From JANYJZ01 sp964523395 (lineage in GTDB: Bacteria; Bacteroidota; Ignavibacteria; UBA10030; SZUA-254): DNA of 64,000 nucleotides. Under the pieces are notes generated by a model. The model saw nothing but the letters and a program-made list of their open reading frames with translations, searched no databases and was not told where the DNA came from. Each line of letters begins with the position of its first letter. The first letter of the stretch is position 1. Location: NCBI GenBank assembly GCA_964523395.1, contig CAZFXS010000012.1, forward strand, positions 1-64,000. Reading direction: 5' to 3'. Shown one piece after another: positions 58,268 through 64,000 of the stretch. The position numbers and the translations under genes were made by a program.

Positions 58268-59227
58268 TTATTTCTTTTTCCGCTGAAGAACTTTTCTGAC
58301 AGCTTTCACAATATCATCTTTCGCAACGCCGTATTTCACCATCAATTCATCGCCTCTTCCCGATTCACCGAAGGTGTCGTTGACAGCAACGAATTCCTGC
58401 GGTGTCGGGAGCGACTGAATTAACACTTCCGCGACAGCTCCGCCTAATCCGCCATGGATCTGATGATCCTCGGCAGTGACAATAGCGCCGGTTTCTTTTG
58501 CGGCTTTCAAAATCGCTTCTTTATCTAATGGTTTGATAGTATGCATGTTGATGACACGGACACTAATACCGTCTTTCGCGAGAATTTCTTCCGCAAGCAC
58601 CGCTTCCCACACCTGCAGTCCGCACGCAATTACCGTAACATCCGAGCCATCGATGAGCGTGTTGGCTTTGCCGAATTCCATCGGTGTCGTATCATCGGTA
58701 AATACCGGTGTGTTATCGCGGAAGAACCTGATGTAAATCGGATGCCTCCATTGAACAGACGCGTGAATCATTTTCTTTGTTTCGAGATAATCGCACGGCG
58801 TCGCGACCGTCATATGCGGAAGAACGCGCATGATAGCAATATCCTCAAGCGATTGATGCGTCGCGCCGTCAGGTCCGACCGTGATACCGCAATGCGAGGC
58901 GCAGATTTTCACCGGCAGGTTGCTATACGCAAGCGATTGACGGATCTGATCGAACGGCCTGCCGACCGCAAATTCTCCGTATGTTGAGGCAAACGGAATT
59001 TTTCCCGCGACTGCAAGTCCCGCCGCAGTGCCTATCATATCCTGTTCCGCGATTCCGACACTGAAGAACCTGTCGGGATATGCTTTCATGAATAAATCTG
59101 TCTTTACGGAGCCGGAAACGTCTGCTCCAAGCACCACAACGTTGGGGTTTTGTTTACCGAGTTCGACAAGCGCTTCTCCGAATCCGAGGCGTGTGGCTTT
59201 TAATTCTTTTGATTGAAATTTTGGCAT
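58268..59227 (-). CDS. Transketolase, C-terminal subunit
   Basis: 319 residues, the pyrimidine-binding and C-terminal domains of a split transketolase. VVVLGADVSGSVKTDLFM starts the Pyr domain, VGIAEQDMIGTAAGLAVAG carries the Glu that activates thiamine diphosphate, and GPDGATHQSLEDIAIMR is the following conserved loop. With the preceding gene it should form the enzyme that moves two-carbon units in the non-oxidative pentose phosphate pathway. The 30-base spacing and order N then C are typical of two-subunit transketolases. Related paired subunits also occur in DXP synthase-like or apulose pathways, so the sugar substrate is inferred. Confidence 0.9.
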   Translation of the reverse strand: MPKFQSKELKATRLGFGEALVELGKQNPNVVVLGADVSGSVKTDLFMKAYPDRFFSVGIAEQDMIGTAAGLAVAGKIPFASTYGEFAVGRPFDQIRQSLAYSNLPVKICASHCGITVGPDGATHQSLEDIAIMRVLPHMTVATPCDYLETKKMIHASVQWRHPIYIRFFRDNTPVFTDDTTPMEFGKANTLIDGSDVTVIACGLQVWEAVLAEEILAKDGISVRVINMHTIKPLDKEAILKAAKETGAIVTAEDHQIHGGLGGAVAEVLIQSLPTPQEFVAVNDTFGESGRGDELMVKYGVAKDDIVKAVRKVLQRKKK

Positions 59228-59257
59228 GTTAATACTATTCTGAAGTTGACAATATAT

Positions 59258-60160
59258 TTATTTACTGACTGCGAAGGTTATCTTTTTGTCTTCCCAATCA
59301 AAATACGTGAAGTCAGCATACTCCGTTTCGGGAATCTCGCTCAATGCCTGTTTCCCTTGTTCTTCATTCGGGGGAACGCCGTGCCATTTATAATCATCTT
59401 CCATAAATGAAACGCCTTTACCCATCAGGGTATTCGCAATCAGCACGGTCGGTTTTCCGTTTTTAAGTTTATGCGCCTGTTGCATGATGCCGAGAAAATG
59501 CTCCATACTATTCCCGTCACACTCCAGCACGTTCCATCCGAATGATTTCCATTTATCGATGAGCGGTTCGATTTCCATCACCTTATCGGTTCTGTTATCG
59601 ATCTGGCAATGGTTTCTGTCGACAATCCCGAACAGGTTTTCAAGTTTATGATGAGACGCGGTCATCATCGCTTCCCAGATCTGGCCTTCGTTTAGTTCAC
59701 CGTCGCCCATCAAGCAATAGACACGATTGGGTTTCTTGTCGAGCCTGAGTCCAAGAGCACAACCGACTGCCACGGAAAGTCCCTGACCGAGCGCGCCTGA
59801 AGCAATTTCGACACCGGGTACTCCGTGCGTGTACGCAGGCGCGGGATGTCCCTGCAGATGGCTGTTAATTTTTCTCAGTGTGTTCAATTCGTTCAGAGAG
59901 AAATATCCCCTCCTCCCAAGCGCGGCATACCACACAGGGCAGAGATGACCTGCCGACAGGAAGAAGTAATCCCTCTCTTCCCAGTTCGGCTTTTGGGGAT
60001 CGATGTTCATGAGGTAAAAATAGAGTCCCGTAAAGACATCTGCCAGACCAAGCGTTCCGCCGGAATGTCCTGACTTGGAGATCATCAGCATTTTAATAAT
60101 GTCACGGCGGATTTGTTGTGCCATGACTTTCAATTCCACAATATCAAATCGCATCATCAT
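59258..60160 (-). CDS. Transketolase, N-terminal subunit
   Basis: 300 residues, the diphosphate-binding domain of a split transketolase. SGHSGGTLGLADVFTGLYF is the conserved opening, LGQGLSVAVGCALGLRL follows, and GDGELNEGQIWEAMM with the Asn in DRNHCQID forms the thiamine diphosphate/metal motif. Three ATG codons stand in a row at the start, so the exact initiation site is open by a few residues. It begins six bases after plsY and is followed by the C-terminal subunit. Confidence 0.9.
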   Translation of the reverse strand: MMMRFDIVELKVMAQQIRRDIIKMLMISKSGHSGGTLGLADVFTGLYFYLMNIDPQKPNWEERDYFFLSAGHLCPVWYAALGRRGYFSLNELNTLRKINSHLQGHPAPAYTHGVPGVEIASGALGQGLSVAVGCALGLRLDKKPNRVYCLMGDGELNEGQIWEAMMTASHHKLENLFGIVDRNHCQIDNRTDKVMEIEPLIDKWKSFGWNVLECDGNSMEHFLGIMQQAHKLKNGKPTVLIANTLMGKGVSFMEDDYKWHGVPPNEEQGKQALSEIPETEYADFTYFDWEDKKITFAVSK

Positions 60161-60166
60161 AAGTAA

Positions 60167-60814
60167 TTACAAAGTTGGTTTATGGGTTGATTTCAATAAG
60201 CCCGGTATGACATCAACATGCCGGATAAGGATAAGAGTGCAAACGATAATTGATAATAACATAAAACTGCTAACGGGGTGCGGTGAAATAACCTCTGTGA
60301 GGAATTGCTGAGGGACAATAGCCATGACAATCGGTGTTCCAACGGATGAAAGGATATTTCCCATATGAATATTTTTTGACGAGAGATAAATAACAACCCA
60401 CATTGTACACCAGACCACGACGAATATCCACCCCATGAGAAGCATAACGCCCGCGGCTGTGGCAAGCCCTCTGCCGCCTTTGAATTTTAACCAGGGAGTG
60501 TAATTGTGTCCGATGATGGCTCCGATCCCTCCGACTCCCATTATCCAGAACTCATTGCCGAAAAGAAACCGCCCGCAAAGTACCGCAAGAACACCCTTGA
60601 TTAAATCTGTAACAAGAACGGAAGCTCCTAATAATTTGGAACCGGTAACATCAAACGTATTCATCGCCCCCACATTGCCGGAACCTTGATTCCTGATATC
60701 TAACCCGGCTTTTTGTTTCACCAGAAGGTACGCCGTCGGGAATGAGCCAATCAAATAACCCGCAAGAAAAACAATAATATACTGAACCGGCAAACCAGAC
60801 AAGGTATTTTCCAA
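60167..60814 (-). CDS. plsY: Acyl-phosphate glycerol-3-phosphate acyltransferase PlsY
   Basis: 215 residues with about five to seven membrane helices. IGSFPTAYLLVKQ, the GSGNVGAMN loop, and GHNYTPWLKFKGGRGLATAA are the three conserved PlsY motifs. It makes lysophosphatidic acid from acyl-phosphate, the first acylation step of membrane lipid synthesis. The longest start is TTG at 60814; a second TTG at 60802 is preceded by GGAAAA and fits the predicted transcript start near 60820 better. There is no ATG in the N-terminal region. It heads a unit with the transketolase genes. Confidence 0.92.
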   Translation of the reverse strand: MENTLSGLPVQYIIVFLAGYLIGSFPTAYLLVKQKAGLDIRNQGSGNVGAMNTFDVTGSKLLGASVLVTDLIKGVLAVLCGRFLFGNEFWIMGVGGIGAIIGHNYTPWLKFKGGRGLATAAGVMLLMGWIFVVVWCTMWVVIYLSSKNIHMGNILSSVGTPIVMAIVPQQFLTEVISPHPVSSFMLLSIIVCTLILIRHVDVIPGLLKSTHKPTL

Positions 60815-60826
60815 AATTGCTGAACC

Positions 60827-60855
60827 AAATTACAAAAAAAGGGAGAAACAAACAA
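60827..60855 (-). promoter_or_regulatory. plsY: Sigma70-like promoter for plsY
   Basis: Minus strand TTGTTT, 17 bases, TAATTT. It is back-to-back with the larB promoter, 30 bases between their -35 boxes. Confidence 0.5.
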
Positions 60856-60885
60856 GGATATCAATATTACGCAGCCGAATTTACC

Positions 60886-60914
60886 TTGCATCTCCTCCAA
60901 AAAACAGGTATATT
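60886..60914 (+). promoter_or_regulatory. larB: Sigma70-like promoter for larB
   Basis: TTGCAT, 17 bases, TATATT, about 62 bases before the ATG. Confidence 0.65.
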
Positions 60915-60975
60915 TTCAGCGCAATAGCCGCATTCATCGCGCATACTGATTCTTTTCCCGAGAACTATCTAACAA

Positions 60976-61722
60976 ATGACAAAGAATGAATTGAAGCTCC
61001 TTCTCCGCGATTTCAGGAAGGGGATTCTCAGTGAAGATCATCTTGTTCACAAACTTACCATGTTCAAATCCGAGTCGCTGGGATTTGCCACCGTCGATCA
61101 TCACCGGCAGCTCCGGCAGGGATTTCCGGAGGTTATTCTTTGTCAGGGCAAAACACCGTCACAGGTTGCCGAAATCGCCGCCCGCATTGTCAAACATCGT
61201 CAGCCATTGCTTGCCACAAGGGCAAACCGCGGGCATTATACCGCAGTGAGGAAGAAAATCGCAGGCGCGAAATTTTATGAAGCATCGGGAGTTATTACAG
61301 CCAGAGAATCGCTGGTAAAAACCCGCCGCAAGGGAACTGTGCTGGTTATTACTGCCGGGACATCCGATATCCCTATTGCAGAAGAAGCCGCGATTACGTC
61401 AAGAATGTGCGGCAATAAGGTCGAAACGATGTTTGATGTCGGCGTGGCGGGTATTCACCGGCTGCTTTCGCAGGGAGACAGGATTCTCAAAGCGAACGTT
61501 ATTATCGTTGTGGCAGGAATGGAAGGCGCATTGCCCAGCGTTGTCGGCGGGCTTGTGGATGTGCCGGTAATTGCGGTCCCCACTTCAATCGGCTACGGGA
61601 CCAGCTTCAATGGCGTAGCCGCACTGCTTGCGATGCTCAATTCCTGCGCGAGCGGAATTACCGTCGTCAATATCGATAACGGTTTCGGCGCCGGATTTGC
61701 CGCAAGCCTGATGAACCGGTAA
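60976..61722 (+). CDS. larB: Nickel-pincer cofactor biosynthesis protein LarB
   Basis: 248 residues. The N-terminal about 90 residues include VDHHRQLRQGFPEVILCQGK, and the C-terminal half is a PurE-like (AIR carboxylase) domain: TAGTSDIPIAEEAAITSRMC, DVGVAGIHRLL and VVAGMEGALPSVVGGLV, ending NIDNGFGAGFAASLMNR. LarB carboxylates and hydrolyses nicotinic acid adenine dinucleotide, the first step to the nickel-pincer nucleotide used by lactate racemase and related enzymes. larC, larE and larA are not next to it; they may lie elsewhere. The following Nudix gene starts on the next base. Confidence 0.92.
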   Translation: MTKNELKLLLRDFRKGILSEDHLVHKLTMFKSESLGFATVDHHRQLRQGFPEVILCQGKTPSQVAEIAARIVKHRQPLLATRANRGHYTAVRKKIAGAKFYEASGVITARESLVKTRRKGTVLVITAGTSDIPIAEEAAITSRMCGNKVETMFDVGVAGIHRLLSQGDRILKANVIIVVAGMEGALPSVVGGLVDVPVIAVPTSIGYGTSFNGVAALLAMLNSCASGITVVNIDNGFGAGFAASLMNR

Positions 61723-62139
61723 ATGGCACGCGAAACTTCCGCCGGCGCTGTGGTGTTCCGTAAGGCAGAGAATAACACTTTCTTTCTCCTCCTCCACTAC
61801 ACGGCAGGACACTGGGATTTTCCGAAAGGCAATATCGAATCCGGCGAAGAGGATCATGAGACTGTGCGAAGGGAAATAAAAGAAGAAACCGGCATCACCG
61901 ATGTAACGTTTATTGAGCAATTCAAAGAATCAATCCGCTACGCGTACACATGGAAAGGTTTGTACATCAACAAAGTTGTCCGTTACTACCTTGCCGAGAC
62001 AAAAGAATCAAAAGTAAAAATTTCACATGAGCATCAGGGCTTTGAATGGCTGACGTACGACGCTGCACTCGAACGAATCACGCACGACAACAGCAAAGAA
62101 ATACTGATGAAATCCAAAACACTGCTTGACCGTTTGTAA
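61723..62139 (+). CDS. Nudix hydrolase (Ap4A hydrolase-like)
   Basis: 138 residues. The Nudix box is GNIESGEEDHETVRREIKEE followed by TGI, matching G-x5-E-x7-REUxEExGU in full. SAGAVVFRKAENNTFFLLLH at the N-terminus and WDFPKGNIE just before the box resemble bis(5'-nucleosyl)-tetraphosphatases (Ap4A hydrolases). It would cleave a nucleoside diphosphate-linked compound in the cytoplasm. The ATG directly follows the larB stop codon, so the two are coupled. Because LarB acts on NaAD, a link to dinucleotide metabolism is tempting but unproven. Confidence 0.9.
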   Translation: MARETSAGAVVFRKAENNTFFLLLHYTAGHWDFPKGNIESGEEDHETVRREIKEETGITDVTFIEQFKESIRYAYTWKGLYINKVVRYYLAETKESKVKISHEHQGFEWLTYDAALERITHDNSKEILMKSKTLLDRL

Positions 62140-62163
62140 CGATATTCACTGAATGGAGATTAC

Positions 62164-63555
62164 ATGCTTTCAGATATAAAGAAGATGAAGTTTCACGAAA
62201 ACATTCTCGGCACGCTTGGCGGCACGCCGCTTGTGAAGCTGAACAAGATCACAAAAGGATTCAAAGGACATTTCTTCGCCAAGGTGGAAAGTTTTAATCC
62301 GGGCGGTTCCGTAAAGGACCGTATCGGTATTGAGATTATCGAAGAAGCGGAACGTGAAGGCCGGTTACGCCCCGGGGGAACCGTTGTCGAAGCGACATCT
62401 GGCAACACCGGTATGGGACTAGCAATCGCCGCCGCCATTAAAGGCTACAAATGCGTCTTTACGATGCCGGATAAAATGAGCATCGAGAAAATCCGCCTCC
62501 TTCGTGCGTTCGGTGCGGAAGTTATCGTTACTCCAACGGCAGTTCCACACGATTCCCCGGAAAGTTATACCGAAGTCGCCAAGCGCGTCGTACGCGAAAC
62601 ACCAAATTCCATCCTCGCGAACCAGTATTTCAACCCCAAGAATCCTGAAGCGCACGTGAAATTCACCGGACCGGAAATATGGGAACAGACCGGCGGCCAG
62701 ATCGATTACTTCGTCTGCGGTGTCGGCACCGGCGGAACAATCTCCGGTGTCGGTAAATATCTCAAGGAAAAAAATCCCAACATTAAAGTCATCGGCATCG
62801 ACCCGAAGGGTTCCATCCTGAAAGAATATTTCTATACAAAAAATTATCCCCACGTCCTTAAGACATACAAAGTGGAAGGCATAGGTCAAGACTGGCTTCC
62901 CGGCACACTAAACTTCGACGTCATCGATGATATGGTCGAAGCAAACGATAAAGAATCATTTCTGATGGCGCGTCGTTTGACGCGTGAGGAAGGAATTTTT
63001 GTCGGCGGCTCCTGCGGTACTGCCATGGCAGGCGCACTCAAGTATGCAGCCGAACATATGAAGGAAAACGAAGTAATGGTCATTCTCCTTCCCGATACCG
63101 GCGAACGCTACCTCAGCAAAATTTATAATGATGACTGGATGCGGGAGAACGGATTCCTTACCCCCGACCGCGTTACCGTGCGGTATGTCCTTCAGAACAA
63201 GTCCAAAACTGTTCCCCAGCTTGTTTCCATCGATTCGGCAACAACGGTACAAAAAGCGCTTGAGTTTTTCAAACAACATGATGTTTCCCAGCTTCCCGTT
63301 ATTGACAAAGGCAAACCAGTCGGTACCGTTATTGATAATGATTTAATGTCAACGGTGCTTGAAGATAACTCAAAGCTTTCTCATCCTGTAAGCAAGCATA
63401 TGAAGCCTGCGTTTCCGATCATCGGCGCCGGTGCGCCGATTGAGCACGCGATTGACTTTCTGAAGAAAAAAGATTCTGCCGTACTGATCGAAGAAGAACA
63501 GAAGATCATTGGAATTCTTACGCGGTATGATGTGATAGAGTATATGGCGAGGTAA
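62164..63555 (+). CDS. Cystathionine beta-synthase with C-terminal CBS domains
   Basis: 463 residues. The PLP domain contains ILGTLGGTPLVKLNKITKG, ESFNPGGSVKDRIG with the PLP lysine, EATSGNTGMGLAIAAAIKG and the phosphate-binding GVGTGGTISGVGKYL. Residues about 340-463 form a pair of CBS domains (VSQLPVIDKGKPVGTVIDND, then IIGILTRYDVIEYMAR). The architecture is that of cystathionine beta-synthase rather than plain cysteine synthase. It joins serine and homocysteine to cystathionine; CBS domains usually bind adenosyl ligands for control. The next gene is a cystathionine gamma-synthase/lyase, completing transsulfuration. Confidence 0.93.
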   Translation: MLSDIKKMKFHENILGTLGGTPLVKLNKITKGFKGHFFAKVESFNPGGSVKDRIGIEIIEEAEREGRLRPGGTVVEATSGNTGMGLAIAAAIKGYKCVFTMPDKMSIEKIRLLRAFGAEVIVTPTAVPHDSPESYTEVAKRVVRETPNSILANQYFNPKNPEAHVKFTGPEIWEQTGGQIDYFVCGVGTGGTISGVGKYLKEKNPNIKVIGIDPKGSILKEYFYTKNYPHVLKTYKVEGIGQDWLPGTLNFDVIDDMVEANDKESFLMARRLTREEGIFVGGSCGTAMAGALKYAAEHMKENEVMVILLPDTGERYLSKIYNDDWMRENGFLTPDRVTVRYVLQNKSKTVPQLVSIDSATTVQKALEFFKQHDVSQLPVIDKGKPVGTVIDNDLMSTVLEDNSKLSHPVSKHMKPAFPIIGAGAPIEHAIDFLKKKDSAVLIEEEQKIIGILTRYDVIEYMAR

Positions 63556-63638
63556 AGCAGGTTTGAGGTCTCACGCTTCCATACTTGTGAAACCTGATAC
63601 ATGAAACTTGAAACATTAATATTTTTTAATTTTTCCTT

Positions 63639-63667
63639 TTGACTTTTTAATTTTACTCAAATTAATT
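63639..63667 (+). promoter_or_regulatory. Sigma70-like promoter for the partial cystathionine gamma-synthase/lyase gene
   Basis: TTGACT, 17 bases, TTAATT, in an AT-rich 168-base gap, about 57 bases before the ATG. Confidence 0.45.
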
Positions 63668-63723
63668 CTGCAATAAATCAAAAATAAAAATAATTTCAGA
63701 ACATACACATTTTCCATACCACT

Positions 63724-64000
63724 ATGCGCTTTTCAACCAAATCGATACACGCCGGACAGCACCCTGACCCGACCAACGGGGCGGTGATGACACCTGTCTA
63801 TTTAACATCAACGTATTACCAGCCCGAACTCGGCAAGAACAAGGGCTATGAATACTCCCGCGTTTCCAATCCGACACGCGATGCTCTGGAAAAAAATATC
63901 GCCGCACTGGAGAACGGGAAGCATGGCATGGCATTCGGTTCCGGTATGGCAGCCATCGACGCTATCTTTCGCCTGCTGAAGCCGGGAGATCACATCCTTG
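63724..64000 (+). CDS. Cystathionine gamma-synthase/gamma-lyase family enzyme (partial)
   Basis: 92 codons are visible; the gene runs off the right edge. MRFSTKSIHAGQHPDPTNGA, TPVYLTSTYYQPELGKNKGY, EYSRVSNPTRDALEKNIAAL and GMAFGSGMAAIDAIFRLLKP are the N-terminal hallmarks of the Cys/Met metabolism PLP enzyme family, including the Tyr and Arg of YSRxxNPT that bind the partner subunit's PLP phosphate. Lyase and synthase cannot be separated from this part. Its position after cystathionine beta-synthase favours the lyase, which releases cysteine from cystathionine. Confidence 0.9.
   Translation, partial: MRFSTKSIHAGQHPDPTNGAVMTPVYLTSTYYQPELGKNKGYEYSRVSNPTRDALEKNIAALENGKHGMAFGSGMAAIDAIFRLLKPGDHIL

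Noticed and set aside
1..64000. tRNA, rRNA and complete insertion sequences
   Set aside because: Intergenic regions were read on both strands; no cloverleaf-like or rRNA-like sequence and no transposase gene was seen.

Overview
The window looks like a chromosomal segment from a member of the Bacteroidota/Chlorobiota/Ignavibacteriota superphylum, most likely an Ignavibacteria-type organism. Four large secreted proteins end in the FlgD-like type IX secretion sorting domain with a YPNPFNP-type motif. It also carries an NrfHA ammonifying nitrite reductase, S46 and S9 peptidases, a GT117/DUF2723 protein and a PUR-type DNA/RNA-binding protein. Unlike classical Bacteroidetes, most intergenic regions show a sigma70-like promoter of the form TTGnnn-N17-TAtaTT, and many genes have clear Shine-Dalgarno sites. 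The placement is inference; no rRNA gene is present. No tRNA, rRNA, CRISPR array, phage or complete insertion sequence was seen.

Layout. 1-22.3 kb is almost entirely minus strand: a partial secreted amylo-alpha-1,6-glucosidase, a BNR-propeller type IX cargo protein, a five-gene glycan operon (three GT4 glycosyltransferases, a flippase, a polysaccharide deacetylase-like protein), a DUF2723 membrane glycosyltransferase, hemW, two tandem signal peptidases, lepA, and a 14-repeat type IX cargo protein. 22.4-38.4 kb is plus strand: OmpA-like protein, VOC protein, DUF3267 zincin, S9 peptidase, nrfH-nrfA, an envelope-stress-like LiaF/LytS/LytR operon, S46 peptidase and a SdrD_B-repeat cargo protein ending at a strong terminator. 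38.5-48.9 kb is minus: a YbhGFSR-type ABC exporter with split ATPases behind an M24 peptidase, an M28 peptidase, a PUR-type protein, groES, a small MITE-like element, rsmI and nadE.

49-54 kb is a visibly AT-richer stretch. It holds a small type IX cargo protein, lysine 6-aminotransferase (lat) with a long structured leader, and a three-gene cassette: two paralogous secreted ten-cysteine proteins flanking a membrane-anchored TlpA-like thioredoxin. I recognise neither cysteine-rich protein as a known family, and this is the best candidate for an undescribed system. 54-64 kb returns to housekeeping genes: aldehyde dehydrogenase, purB, htrA, split transketolase, plsY (minus), then larB, a Nudix hydrolase, cystathionine beta-synthase and a partial cystathionine gamma-synthase/lyase (plus).

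How the genes work together. The glycan operon and DUF2723 protein probably build and place surface sugars. The signal peptidases and type IX cargo form the export theme. lat and the aldehyde dehydrogenase could degrade lysine to 2-aminoadipate. The last two genes give transsulfuration. Intergenic spaces carry several small palindromic repeats and some notable control arrangements, including a promoter -35 box inside a terminator loop.
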